A stretch of DNA of 64,000 nt from JAOUJD01 sp963841815 (GCA_963841815.1 CAWJEE010000019.1:124001-188000), one strand, 5' to 3'; shown: positions 17,785 through 26,515, numbered from the stretch's first letter. The notes: a model not told the origin generated them from the letters alone. Translations and numbers: made by a program.

Positions 17785-19160
17785 ATCGACGCGCAATACT
17801 CTTCTTCGGCTTGACGATTGGCGTCGCCACCACGGGCGCGCTGACGGCCTGCGGCGGTGGGTCGGATGCGTCGACGCCACCTCCCGCCGGCACCACCGTC
17901 CCTCCGCCAGCACCTGCACCGCCGCCGCCCGCGCCTACTCCGGCGCCGCCACCGCCGCCCCCTGCGCCCACGCCGGCGCCGCCACCACCGCCTCCTGCGC
18001 CCACGCCGGCGCCGCCACCGCCGCCTCCCGCGCCCACTCCGGCGCCGCCACCGGCGCAACCGTTCGCCCTCAACGTCGCCGGGTCAACGCCACCGGCTTC
18101 GAGCGGAGTGACGCCACGCCTCGTGACGTTCGCCACCGGCCTGTCGGCACCGTGGGGCATGGCGTTCCTGCCGGAGGGCGACCTCCTCGTCACGCAGAAG
18201 GCGGGGGCGCTCGTGATCGTCAGCGCCAACGGCCAGTCGGTCTCCGCGCCGCTGACCGGAGTACCGGCGGTCGATGCGAGCGGCCAGGGCGGATTGCTCG
18301 ACGTCGCGCTCGATCCCGCGTTTGCGAGCAATCGCCTCGTTTACCTTGCGTACTCCGAACTCGTTGGCGGCGCCAATGGCACGGCGGTCGCACGCGGCAC
18401 GCTGAACGCCGGTCGCACGGGACTCGACAACGTGCAGGTGATCTTCCGCCAGACACCGAAGAAGACCGGCACGTCGGGGCACTATGGCAGCCGGCTCGTG
18501 TTCCGCGGCGACGGGACGCTCTTCGTCACGCTGGGCGAGCGGCAGAGCTACTCAACCGAGGCGCAATCGCTGGCGTCCCAATTGGGAAAGGTCGTTCGCA
18601 TCCATCCGGATGGACGCCTTCCAGCCGACAACCCGTTCGCCGCGCAGGGCGGACTCGCCGCTGCCGTGTGGACGTATGGGCACCGCAATCCTCAGGCCGC
18701 GGCCGTGCATCCGACGACCGGCGAGTTGTGGATCGCCGAGCACGGCCCCCAGGGCGGCGACGAGGTGAACCTGGCGCTGGCATCGCGCAACTTCGGCTGG
18801 CCCAGCGTCTCGTATGGTTGCGAGTACGGCGCGCCCGTGGGCACCGGTTGCTGGATCGGCGGTGGCGTCCACAACGCCCCGTTCACGCCGCCAGTGGCGT
18901 ACTGGTATCCCACCTCGACCGCGCCGGGCGGCATGCTGTTCTACACGGGCACCCGCTTCCCCGAGTGGCAAGGCAGCCTCTTCGTCGGCGGACTGGCCGG
19001 CCGCACGCTCTGGCGCTTTGTGCTGAGCGGCAGCGCGATCGTCGGCCAGGAGCCGTTCTTCGCCGGGCTGCATGAGATCCGCGACGTGAAGCAAGGGCCG
19101 GACGGCTGGATCTACCTGATCAGCCGCAACGCGAACCAGATCCTGCGGGTCGAGCGCTGA
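17781..19160 (+). CDS. PQQ-dependent sugar dehydrogenase family lipoprotein
   Basis: A 459-residue protein beginning at GTG 17781. A lipobox LTAC (about residue 24) predicts a lipid-anchored, periplasm-facing protein. A Pro/Ala-rich linker made of repeated APTPAPPPPPP units spans about residues 40-95. The rest is a six-bladed propeller of the soluble aldose/glucose dehydrogenase type: FATGLSAPWGMAFLPEGD, then TYGHRNPQAAA, LWIAEHGPQGGDEVN and LFVGGLAGRTLWRF. PQQ use is inferred from the family; the quinone ligands were not checked. It partly overlaps mnmA's stop but is probably functionally separate. Confidence 0.82.
   Translation: MNRRAILFFGLTIGVATTGALTACGGGSDASTPPPAGTTVPPPAPAPPPPAPTPAPPPPPPAPTPAPPPPPPAPTPAPPPPPPAPTPAPPPAQPFALNVAGSTPPASSGVTPRLVTFATGLSAPWGMAFLPEGDLLVTQKAGALVIVSANGQSVSAPLTGVPAVDASGQGGLLDVALDPAFASNRLVYLAYSELVGGANGTAVARGTLNAGRTGLDNVQVIFRQTPKKTGTSGHYGSRLVFRGDGTLFVTLGERQSYSTEAQSLASQLGKVVRIHPDGRLPADNPFAAQGGLAAAVWTYGHRNPQAAAVHPTTGELWIAEHGPQGGDEVNLALASRNFGWPSVSYGCEYGAPVGTGCWIGGGVHNAPFTPPVAYWYPTSTAPGGMLFYTGTRFPEWQGSLFVGGLAGRTLWRFVLSGSAIVGQEPFFAGLHEIRDVKQGPDGWIYLISRNANQILRVER
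17931..18053 (+). repeat. 33-bp tandem repeat coding a Pro-rich linker
   Basis: About 3.7 copies of a 33-base unit begin at 17931, 17964, 17997 and 18030, all starting GCGCC(C/T)AC. Each encodes an APTPAPPPPPP-like segment of the sugar dehydrogenase linker. Copy number could change by slippage without breaking the frame. Confidence 0.85.
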
Positions 19161-19209
19161 CGGTTCCCAGGCAGGAAATTGGCGCCCGCGGGCGCCCCCA
19201 AGCGCGGTT

Positions 19210-19236
19210 TTGACGTCCCGGCGCGTCGGCGATAAT
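19210..19236 (+). promoter_or_regulatory. Possible sigma-70 promoter for the UDP-glucuronate epimerase
   Basis: TTGACG (19210-19215) and GATAAT (19231-19236) resemble -35 and -10 elements with a short 15-base spacer. They lie 25 bases before the epimerase start, leaving little leader. Support is by sequence match only. Confidence 0.4.
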
Positions 19237-19261
19237 CGGCCGCTGACTTCGATCGCACCAC

Positions 19262-20287
19262 ATGAAAGTACTCGTCACAGGCTCCGCAGGATTCATCGGC
19301 ATGCACGTCGCGCAGCGCCTGCTCGCGCGCGGCGACCAGGTGGTCGGCATCGACAACCTGAACGAGTACTACGACGTCAACCTGAAGCTCGCGCGCCTCG
19401 AGCAGTTGCGGCGGCCGGGGTTCGAGTTCGAGAAGATGGACGTGGCCGACGGCCCGGCGATCGAGGGCCTGTTCGCGCGCCACCGCTTCGACCGCGTGGT
19501 CCACCTGGCCGCGCAAGCGGGTGTGCGGTACTCACTGACCAACCCGCACGAGTACGTCCGTTCCAACATCACCGGTTTCCTGAACATCCTCGAGGCGTGC
19601 CGCCATCACCCGGTGGCTCACCTCGTGTACGCGAGCAGCTCGAGTGTCTACGGCGGCAACACGCGGCTGCCGTTCGCCGAGTCGGACAACATCGACCATC
19701 CGGTGAGCCTGTACGCCGCGAGCAAGAAGTCGAACGAGCTGTTCGCGCACACCTACAGCCATCTGTTCGGCATCCCGACGACCGGGCTGCGCTTCTTCAC
19801 CGTCTACGGCCCGTGGGGCCGGCCGGACATGGCGCTGTTCCTGTTCACGCGCGCGATCCTCGAGGGGCGGCCGGTCGACGTGTTCAACCATGGGCAGATG
19901 CAGCGCGACTTCACGTACATCGACGACATCGTCGAGGGGGTCGTGCGGGTGTTGGACAGGGCGCCGGAAGCGAATCCGGCGTTCGAAAAGGACGTGCCGG
20001 ATCCGGCGCACTCGTGGGCGCCGTACCAGGTGCTGAACATCGGCAATCACGGGCCGGCGGGGTTGCTCGAGTATCTGGATGCGCTGGAAGAGGCGCTTGG
20101 GAGAAAGGCAGAGCGGCGGTACTTGCCGATGCAGCCGGGGGATGTGGCGGCGACGTTTGCGGATACGTCGTTGCTGACGGAGTGGACGGGGTATGAGCCG
20201 GGGACGGCGATTCGGGTGGGGATTGCGCGGTTCGTGGATTGGTACGTGAACTTCTATCCGCGGGCGAAGGTGGCGCAGCGGGAATAA
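19262..20287 (+). CDS. UDP-glucuronate 4-epimerase family protein
   Basis: A 341-residue extended short-chain dehydrogenase. It has the NAD motif VTGSAGFIGMHVA, VVGIDNLNEYYDVNLK, the catalytic Ser/Tyr/Lys set (YASSSSVYGG and SLYAASKKSNE) and TGLRFFTVYGPWGRPDMA, all typical of enzymes that turn UDP-glucuronate into UDP-galacturonate for capsule or LPS. No clear ribosome site precedes ATG 19262. It faces the glycan operon that follows and probably supplies it with a sugar nucleotide. Confidence 0.85.
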   Translation: MKVLVTGSAGFIGMHVAQRLLARGDQVVGIDNLNEYYDVNLKLARLEQLRRPGFEFEKMDVADGPAIEGLFARHRFDRVVHLAAQAGVRYSLTNPHEYVRSNITGFLNILEACRHHPVAHLVYASSSSVYGGNTRLPFAESDNIDHPVSLYAASKKSNELFAHTYSHLFGIPTTGLRFFTVYGPWGRPDMALFLFTRAILEGRPVDVFNHGQMQRDFTYIDDIVEGVVRVLDRAPEANPAFEKDVPDPAHSWAPYQVLNIGNHGPAGLLEYLDALEEALGRKAERRYLPMQPGDVAATFADTSLLTEWTGYEPGTAIRVGIARFVDWYVNFYPRAKVAQRE

Positions 20288-20349
20288 GGCCAATCGTTGC
20301 GCATGCATCACTCGTGGACACGACCGATGTCACGAGCCCGAACCACCGT

Positions 20350-21909
20350 TCAGCAAAGCCGGATTTCGAACACGGTCACCGTATCGCACCGAAACGGACT
20401 GCTGAGCCCAACCGAGGGCGCGATCAACTCGATTCGCCCTCCAACTCGGAGGCTTGACTCCTCTGCGACTTTGAATCGGGCTTCGACGAACGAGCGCGGC
20501 CTGTGCAGCACGAGGCTTGCTCTCCCATTCAAAGGAAGCGCCTTGAAGTCAATCGTGTTGAACATGGCCCGCCCGTCGAGTTCGAGACGATGATTTGGGA
20601 CGTAGAGCGAGTTGAAGTCGCCGTGGACTGACTCGAATCGGATCGCGAAGAACGGGCCAGGTCCGCGTGTCGTTAGCACCACATCTCTTCCGTTGCGATT
20701 TTCGGTGTCTGCTGCGGCTGACGCTTCGCCGCGAAACCCAAGAAACGTGAGCGGGACGACGATTGCCACCGCGACGAAGAGCCGCCGCACTCTCTGCACA
20801 CGAAGGAGGTCCCTTGCCGAGTGGAGGGCGAGCAGCACCAGCACCGGGAAGATCCACTTCAGGTAATGGACGTTGCCGTGCCGCCAGAGACCGTACGGCA
20901 AGAAGTCAGCGAAAGAGAGGTAGATGGCGAGGGAACAAACGACGACGAACGGAATGGCCTTGTAGCGACAAAACAGCATTGAGTAGACAAGGCCAAGAAG
21001 CCCAAGGGCGACGGCAGGGTACTCCTCGAGTATGCCCGTGCCTTCGCCGTAGATCTCGCGTGGACTGTTGAAGAGGAGAAGGTAACGGTACGGAATGAGC
21101 GCCGGGTCAAAGCCGATGCCGGCTGCGACCTTGGAGTATTCGGACGGCGCGAAACCGTATACCAGGGTGTGAAGGACCAGATACGAGACGAGGATCGCGG
21201 CACCCACTGCAGTTCCGATCGCGATGGCGAGCACGATCTCGCGCTGCACTAGAGTGCCTCCCTGCTTCCAGCGGCCCCATTCCGACAGGGCTAGATGCAG
21301 GCCGATCGGTGCCAGGGGGATTGCGTCGATGGGACGGATAGTCGCGACAAGGGCGACGGCTGCCGCCAATCCGATAGACGTTGCTCGACTAAGCCCCCTA
21401 TCCAATGCCCGGACGTAAAGTGACAGGGCAAAGACATAGAGTGCCGCCACAGGCGTTGTACTCCAGGGCGTGATGTACTGCGCGAAGAGTTTGGCGGGCA
21501 ACACAACGCCCAAGGCAAGCGCCAGGACTCCGCCCACCGCTCCCACTCCAAGCCGTGCTCCCAGCGTGGCGAGGGCTACGGCGAGAGCGAGGAAACAAAC
21601 GAGGTTCACCGGATAGAACGGATCCAGCGGCGCCAGCGAAACAAAAGGGGCTGCAAGCAGCGAGTAGCCAAACGGATACCAGTGCTTAGATGGAATGAAG
21701 TCGCCAGCCGCGAACGCCAAAGTCGAAGTCAAGTACCTCGCCTGATCCCACCAGTTCCACCAACTCCACGTACTCTCAAAGGCATTTGGCCTAAATCTGT
21801 TTGCCACGTAGGCCAGGTCGAAGACGAGCACAAGTATGAGTGCGCTTGCGGCCAGCGCAATGAGCATGGCAGGCTTGCTCATGCGCCGTAGCGTTGCGAT
21901 CTGGGTCAT
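20350..21909 (-). CDS. Multi-pass membrane glycosyltransferase (GT-C type)
   Basis: A 519-residue integral membrane protein with about ten hydrophobic helices and a soluble C-terminal domain of roughly 130 residues. The first loop carries charged and aromatic residues (WWNWWDQARYL), as in GT-C enzymes that use polyprenyl-phosphate sugars. It is last in a chain of overlapping minus-strand genes and starts four bases inside the methyltransferase. With the GtrA- and GtrB-like genes upstream it fills the place of the strain-specific Gtr transferase. The sugar and acceptor are unknown. Confidence 0.68.
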   Translation of the reverse strand: MTQIATLRRMSKPAMLIALAASALILVLVFDLAYVANRFRPNAFESTWSWWNWWDQARYLTSTLAFAAGDFIPSKHWYPFGYSLLAAPFVSLAPLDPFYPVNLVCFLALAVALATLGARLGVGAVGGVLALALGVVLPAKLFAQYITPWSTTPVAALYVFALSLYVRALDRGLSRATSIGLAAAVALVATIRPIDAIPLAPIGLHLALSEWGRWKQGGTLVQREIVLAIAIGTAVGAAILVSYLVLHTLVYGFAPSEYSKVAAGIGFDPALIPYRYLLLFNSPREIYGEGTGILEEYPAVALGLLGLVYSMLFCRYKAIPFVVVCSLAIYLSFADFLPYGLWRHGNVHYLKWIFPVLVLLALHSARDLLRVQRVRRLFVAVAIVVPLTFLGFRGEASAAADTENRNGRDVVLTTRGPGPFFAIRFESVHGDFNSLYVPNHRLELDGRAMFNTIDFKALPLNGRASLVLHRPRSFVEARFKVAEESSLRVGGRIELIAPSVGLSSPFRCDTVTVFEIRLC

Positions 21910-22613
21910 GCCTTTCCAATCGAGCTTGGTGACGCGACAGCAAGCACGTTCTTGCCGCAGACACGATTGAACGCGTGGTCGAACAATGCGCTTGCGGGGA
22001 AGACGAATCGGTCGTAAGTGCTGACCTGCTTTGCGGACAACAAGCCAGAGTCGGAACCGAGAAGGCGGAACGCAAGTGCCGCCAAGAATCCAATCGAGTC
22101 TACATAGCGCAACTGCAGCCCTACGAATCCCGCGGCGTCGAGACGCTCGCCAAGAGAGCGGATGGAATAGCGGCGATGGTGACCGACGCGACGATCCATC
22201 GACGAAAAGAGTATTTGGAATGCCGGAACGTAGAGAACCAGCACGCCCCTTGGTTTCAGGCGCGAACGTAGGCAGTTCAGCGTCCCTACGTCATCCGCGA
22301 TGTGCTCGAGGACATTGAAGGAGTAGATGCAATCGAAAGAGTATTCAGGAAAGGCGACGACGCTCGCAGATGCCTGCAGCCCGGCATCGCGGAGCCCCTT
22401 GAGCAGAACTTCGTCTGTCTCAACGCAGCTAACCGAATACCGAAGCGCCTCGACATGACGCGCGAACGAGCCAAGCCCGGCGCCGAAGTCCAGTACTCTC
22501 GCTGGAGCCGGAGGTAACTTGCCTACCAGCAGGCTCAGAAGATGAGCGTTGTAGTTGGCGGCGTGTTCCATCGCCTCCAAGTTTGCGCGGCCCTCGTATT
22601 CAGTCGTCGTCAT
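21906..22613 (-). CDS. Class I SAM-dependent methyltransferase
   Basis: A 235-residue methyltransferase. The SAM site is seen as ARVLDFGAGLGSFARHVE, with SFDCIYSFNVLEHIADD as the post-II region and the late RRVGHHRRYSIRSLGERL segment common in glycan or lipid-linked methyltransferases. The start at ATG 22613 lies 14 bases inside gtrA and the end overlaps the GT-C gene. In this operon it probably methylates a sugar or lipid-linked glycan; the exact acceptor is unknown. Confidence 0.8.
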   Translation of the reverse strand: MTTTEYEGRANLEAMEHAANYNAHLLSLLVGKLPPAPARVLDFGAGLGSFARHVEALRYSVSCVETDEVLLKGLRDAGLQASASVVAFPEYSFDCIYSFNVLEHIADDVGTLNCLRSRLKPRGVLVLYVPAFQILFSSMDRRVGHHRRYSIRSLGERLDAAGFVGLQLRYVDSIGFLAALAFRLLGSDSGLLSAKQVSTYDRFVFPASALFDHAFNRVCGKNVLAVASPSSIGKA

Positions 22614-23013
22614 GTCGACCCCGGAAGGCCCACTTGCGGGCGAGGTAATAGTTGACGACCAACCCGAACAGGGCACCAACGGTCAACGCCATCAGCGCGC
22701 CGACCGTCGGCACGCTGATGACGAGCAACGTGAAGACGGCGAGATTCGTCAGCGCACCAACGAGTTGCCCTGAGAAGTAGCGCCTGTACTCGCGGAGCAT
22801 GTCTGGCCACGTGCAAGCACGCGCCTCTCGGAATGCGAAGTGCCGATTCAGCAGCCATGTCAGCAGGCTTGCGAGCGGAAAGGACACCGCCCTCGCGGAC
22901 AAGGCCGCCCAACCATGCGTCGTAAGAAGTCCGACCACCAGTAGTTCGACTACGAAACCGAAGGCCCCCGCGAGTAAGAACCGCCAGAGTTGGTTCACCA
23001 CGCTTTGTTGCAC
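22600..23013 (-). CDS. GtrA family membrane protein (polyprenyl-phosphate-sugar flippase candidate)
   Basis: A 137-residue protein starting at GTG 23013 with four hydrophobic helices. It shows the family pattern LWRFLLAGAFGFVVELLVV, LLTWLLNRHFAF and VNYYLARKWAFRG. GtrA proteins are thought to flip undecaprenyl-phosphate-linked sugars across the inner membrane. It sits three bases after a GtrB-like transferase, the expected partner. Confidence 0.85.
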   Translation of the reverse strand: MQQSVVNQLWRFLLAGAFGFVVELLVVGLLTTHGWAALSARAVSFPLASLLTWLLNRHFAFREARACTWPDMLREYRRYFSGQLVGALTNLAVFTLLVISVPTVGALMALTVGALFGLVVNYYLARKWAFRGRHDDD

Positions 23014-23016
23014 GAC

Positions 23017-24009
23017 TCACTGCCTCGCGGCGGTCTGGCTCAAGTAGGCGAGTCGCTTGACTTCCCTTCGTCCGCGGGTGACGGTGTCAAGGACCAAGCC
23101 AGTGACGAACGCAAGGGCGGACATCAGTGTCAGCCCAGTCGCCAGAACCGCAGAAGGCAGCCGCGGGACGAGTCCCGTCTCGGCAAAGGTGACGATCACC
23201 GGGACACCGACCAGGGCCGCTCCGAGCGCCAACGCGAGGGCCATGACGCCAAAGAAGAGCAGTGGCCGTTCGTTCTTGTATAGCAATGCAATTACTGTCG
23301 CGATCCGTGCGCCGTCCTTCAGCGTGGCAAGCTTGCTGTTCGATCCTTCCGGCCGCGATCGATAGGTTGATTCCATCTCTGCTACGGGCAACCCCAGTTC
23401 GAGAGCGTGCACTGTCAACTCGGTTTCGATCTCGAAACCCGTGGCCAACCCGGGGAACGACTTGACGAAGCGTCGCGAGAAAACCCGATATCCCGACAGC
23501 AGATCCGAGATGCCGTCGCCAAACAACTTCGCGACGACGCGGTTCAGCATCCGATTGCCGAAGCGGTGGCCCCGTCGGTAGGCCTGCCTCTCCGTCGTCT
23601 TTCGGACGCCGATCACCATGTCGAGATTCCGGCTCTGCAGCAATTCGATCATCGCCGCTGCATCTGCGGGGTCGTAGGTCGCGTCGCCGTCGACCAACAC
23701 ATACACATCGGCATCCACGTCCGCGAACATTCGGCGGACGACGCGCCCCTTCCCCTTCGACGGTTCGAAGCCAATGAGCGCACCTTCCGTGCTCGCCACA
23801 TCTGCGGTCCTGTCAGTCGAGGCGTTGTCATAGACATGGACCTTCGCACTGGGCAAAGCGGCCCTGAAGCCACGAACCACTTGTGCGATGGCAGCCTCCT
23901 CGTTGTGGCAGGGCACGAGCACTGCCACCCGAGTCCCCCGCGCGACAGCCGGTGTGCCGGCCAAGCAAGACAGGCGACCGGATGCCACTCCGACAATTGG
24001 CTCACTCAT
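23017..24009 (-). CDS. GT2 polyprenyl-phosphate glycosyltransferase (GtrB/DPM1-like)
   Basis: A 330-residue enzyme with a GT-A domain (VAVLVPCHNEEAAI, VYDNASTDRT, VLVDGDATYDP) and two hydrophobic helices near the C-terminus, as in GtrB and dolichol-phosphate-mannose synthase relatives. It would load a sugar onto undecaprenyl phosphate. ATG 24009 overlaps the ligase stop by eight bases; the open frame extends further upstream but only as read-through of the ligase gene. Next to GtrA and a GT-C transferase it forms a Gtr-like module. Confidence 0.83.
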   Translation of the reverse strand: MSEPIVGVASGRLSCLAGTPAVARGTRVAVLVPCHNEEAAIAQVVRGFRAALPSAKVHVYDNASTDRTADVASTEGALIGFEPSKGKGRVVRRMFADVDADVYVLVDGDATYDPADAAAMIELLQSRNLDMVIGVRKTTERQAYRRGHRFGNRMLNRVVAKLFGDGISDLLSGYRVFSRRFVKSFPGLATGFEIETELTVHALELGLPVAEMESTYRSRPEGSNSKLATLKDGARIATVIALLYKNERPLLFFGVMALALALGAALVGVPVIVTFAETGLVPRLPSAVLATGLTLMSALAFVTGLVLDTVTRGRREVKRLAYLSQTAARQ

Positions 24010-25507
24010 TCGTTGACTCCCCCACGGATCTGGGGCCCCACCCGGAGAAACTGGGCAAGATAGACCCGTTACGGGCGCTCGGATCCTCATTCGGCCCGAT
24101 CCATCCCTGCTGCCAGAACCGCGGCCACATCCAGTCTCCCGGATGCTCGGCGCGCCAGGCCTGCTCGCGTCGGGTGGGCTGTCCGAATTCCGTCGCAGGC
24201 AGCATTGCGAGGACCGTCAGCGCAATCGCGCAGAAAACCGTCGAGACGATCACCGCGAGTCGCCCGTACTGCGCAGTCGCAACAACGGGCGAGGACAGTC
24301 GGAGCCACATCGCGGCCAGCATCAGCACGACCGTCGACATTGCCTGAGTGGTTGGCACCACCATGTAGCCGTCGGACAACGTTCCGATGCCCCACGCGAG
24401 GACCGCTGCGACGATGGCCACGCCGAGGCGCTTCATCGCCGGGTCCGCTTCCGTCCTCGCCGTGCGCCAGAGCCGGGCGAAGAATGCGAGAGCCGTGGAG
24501 CCGATCAGGACCGCCGCCGGGATGCCCCACTCGGCCGCGAGTTGCAGCCAGAAGTTGTGCGGATGCGCCCCGTCGCCGTTGTCGACATAGGCGAAGTGCA
24601 TCGGACCAAGCCCGAGCAAAGGATGGGCAAGGGCTGACTCGACGCTGAGACGCCACAGGTTCCAGCGGGCCCCCATGGAAGTGAAGTTCGAGAAGCGGCC
24701 GGTTTCCGGCGCCGCGATCATCGCAAGCATCGCCGGAAGCAGATGGAACAGAGAGATCCACAGCAGGATGCCGGACAGGGCGAAGACCAGTTGCCACCTC
24801 ACATATCGACGCCCCTCCGTTCCGAGGAGCGGAACCGCAAGCACTGTCAAAAGAATCGCGATCCAGCCGGTGCGCGAACCGGAGCCGAAGAAACACATCC
24901 ACCACAGCGCGGCGACAACCGCGAGGCCGATGCGCCAGAACCTCGTCGGCGCCCGCGCGAATGCCAGCGGCAGCAACGGAATCGTCAGCACCTGCAACTG
25001 CGCCGGAAACCGGGGATTGCTGAACCCGACGAGCAAGGTCTCCGCGCCGACGGGAAACCCGAGCAGCAGCGCTGAGACGTAATTGGCCATCACTCCGGTG
25101 ACGTAGGTCGTCGGCACGATCGCGGCCGCCAGCGCGGCTGTCGTCTCGACAGCCGATGGCCGGGATGAGCGCGCCGACATGATCAGCAGCGCGATCAGGC
25201 AGTAGACCGCCCAATCGACAGTCGCGACGAAGGGGCGCAGCGCGAGCGCGGAACTCAGCAGTCCAAGGGCAAGTGCCAACAGCAGCACAACTGTCGCGTC
25301 GTCGGGCTGGGCGGGACGCAGAAGCCTGGCAACGAGAGCCGTCACGGCCAATGCAAGCAAAAGAATGATTCGCTGCTCGTCGAACCAGGAGGCTCCGACA
25401 CCCACGCCGGTGGTCGAGGCGATCGCGACCACCCCGCAAAGGACGACGACAAGCGCGCAGAACCCCCAAGCTTCGACCGGACTCGACTTGGAGTCCTTCA
25501 CCACCAC
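24002..25507 (-). CDS. O-antigen ligase / pilin O-oligosaccharyltransferase-type membrane protein
   Basis: A 501-residue polytopic protein of the Wzy/WaaL/PglL superfamily. Between the helices lies the long periplasmic loop with HPLLGLGPMHFAY and the AHPHNFWLQLAAEWG motif, the histidine-bearing signature of O-antigen ligases and O-linking protein glycosylation ligases. The start is one of three GTG codons (25501-25507) with no clear ribosome site. It follows the pilin gene after a terminator; in several Gram-negatives the gene after pilin is the pilin glycosylation ligase. Pilin or LPS could be its acceptor. Confidence 0.75.
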   Translation of the reverse strand: MVVKDSKSSPVEAWGFCALVVVLCGVVAIASTTGVGVGASWFDEQRIILLLALAVTALVARLLRPAQPDDATVVLLLALALGLLSSALALRPFVATVDWAVYCLIALLIMSARSSRPSAVETTAALAAAIVPTTYVTGVMANYVSALLLGFPVGAETLLVGFSNPRFPAQLQVLTIPLLPLAFARAPTRFWRIGLAVVAALWWMCFFGSGSRTGWIAILLTVLAVPLLGTEGRRYVRWQLVFALSGILLWISLFHLLPAMLAMIAAPETGRFSNFTSMGARWNLWRLSVESALAHPLLGLGPMHFAYVDNGDGAHPHNFWLQLAAEWGIPAAVLIGSTALAFFARLWRTARTEADPAMKRLGVAIVAAVLAWGIGTLSDGYMVVPTTQAMSTVVLMLAAMWLRLSSPVVATAQYGRLAVIVSTVFCAIALTVLAMLPATEFGQPTRREQAWRAEHPGDWMWPRFWQQGWIGPNEDPSARNGSILPSFSGWGPRSVGESTNE

Positions 25508-25590
25508 TGGACTGACTGATGATTGGTCGCGACACGTCTGCCATCCCTACTCTGTACAGATTGTCCGTCCGGAGCCAATCGCCGCGGACG

Positions 25591-25615
25591 AAAAAAGGCC
25601 GGCGACTCGCCGGCC
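25591..25615 (-). terminator. Intrinsic terminator after the pilin locus
   Basis: On the minus strand GGCCGGCGA-GTC-GCCGGCC (25615-25597) forms a strong hairpin followed directly by six T residues (25596-25591). It lies 25 bases after the pilin TAA at 25641 and should separate pilin transcription from the ligase operon. Confidence 0.85.
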
Positions 25616-25640
25616 TCTTCTCCGAGACAGTCTTGGTCGA

Positions 25641-26090
25641 TTACGTGCCGACGCCCGTCTTCGAGCGGTTGCAGCCGTTCGTGCCCGAGTTTTGGAACGC
25701 CCAGGTAATCGCGGCAGCGCCCGCAGGCTGCTGCGGACGCAGCGTAACGACGCAACCGCCGACCTGGGCACTGCCGGTAATCGTGACGCTCGTACCGTCC
25801 CAGGTAACGGCGCTACCAAGGAAGGGACCGGCAGTAGCAGTATTGGTTGGCGTGATGTAGTCGGACGGCAGGAACCCGTTGCCCATCAACGTACCAGCGG
25901 TGGCCGCGGCGCCAATGGCATTGCACGGTGCCGCATTGAACACACCATTGTTGTTTTGCGCGCAATCAGCAATCGCCTGCTTGAGCGAACCCACGCGAGC
26001 GTAGTTGTCCGACCAGGAATTGTGATCGTCGACTGCGTCGGCTGAAACGTTCGCCAACACCACGGCGGCCTCTGAGGTACGGACCGGTGT
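25641..26090 (-). pseudogene. Second pilin ectodomain without the conserved N-terminus
   Basis: An open frame that encodes a pilin-like ectodomain but lacks the leader and the hydrophobic N-terminal helix. It starts being pilin-like at WSDNYARVGSLKQAIADCAQ and continues through NGFLPSDYITP, VTWDGTSVTITG and a C-terminal cysteine pair (GGCVVTL and GTNGCNRSK) to TAA 25641. It parallels the upstream pilin's WSDNFARVGQLKQAV segment at clearly diverged DNA sequence. It lies one base out of frame with the upstream pilin. It could be a silent cassette, the remains of a second pilin gene, or the second half of one longer pilin split by an indel near 26080. Confidence 0.65.
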
Positions 26091-26382
26091 TCGCACCAGT
26101 CGTAGGAGTTACGTAGTTCGACGGTAGAAATCCATTGGCGACCAGATTAGCAATGGTGGTGCAGGCAGTGGCACTGAGATCCCCGTTGTTGTTCTGAGCA
26201 CACTCGGAAACCGCCTGCTTCAGTTGGCCAACACGTGCGAAGTTATCCGACCACCGCGACCGAGTCACATAGTCCTGATACTGCGGAATGGCGATAGCCG
26301 CCAAGATGCCGATGATCGCCACGACGATCATCAACTCGATCAGGGTGAAGCCGCGCTGGGCGCGGGCGATTTGACGTTTCAT
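25966..26382 (-). CDS. pilA: Type IV pilin (PilA-like), frame ends abnormally
   Basis: Starts at ATG 26382 after a GAGGAG ribosome site. The class III signal and first helix are textbook: RGFTLIELMIVVAIIGILAA with Glu at mature position 5 and a short leader ending in Gly. The ectodomain begins normally (YQDYVTRSRWSDNFARV, SECAQNNNG, NGFLPSNYVTP) but after NTGPY the frame turns into Arg-rich non-pilin sequence, so the C-terminal sheet and disulfide loop are missing. Dropping one C near 26080 joins it to the second ectodomain downstream. A sigma-54-type promoter lies upstream. Confidence 0.8.
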   Translation of the reverse strand: MKRQIARAQRGFTLIELMIVVAIIGILAAIAIPQYQDYVTRSRWSDNFARVGQLKQAVSECAQNNNGDLSATACTTIANLVANGFLPSNYVTPTTGANTGPYLRGRRGVGERFSRRSRRSQFLVGQLRSRGFAQAGDC

Positions 26383-26449
26383 TGAGTGAATCTCCTCTTG
26401 GAAACAACCTTCGGAACAGACCGGCCCCATGCCGATGCGGTAAGTAGTC

Positions 26450-26465
26450 TCCAAGATCCGTGCCA
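26450..26465 (-). promoter_or_regulatory. Sigma-54 (RpoN) promoter of the pilin gene
   Basis: On the minus strand TGGCACG (26465-26459), four bases, then TTGGA (26454-26450). The consensus is TGGCACG-N4-TTGCA, so only one of the conserved bases differs. The spacing of -24 and -12 elements is exact, and the start codon is 68 bases downstream. Pilin genes are commonly RpoN/PilR-controlled. Confidence 0.78.
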
Positions 26466-26480
26466 GCGGAAATTTCCGCT
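26465..26480. repeat. Perfect 16-bp palindrome abutting the sigma-54 -24 element
   Basis: AGCGGAAATTTCCGCT reads the same on both strands and touches the -24 element of the pilin promoter. It could bind a dimeric regulator, for example an activator or a nucleoid protein. No protein can be named from the sequence. Confidence 0.5.
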
Positions 26481-26515
26481 TATCGCAGTGAAACTACGGT
26501 CAATTCGCGCGATGT

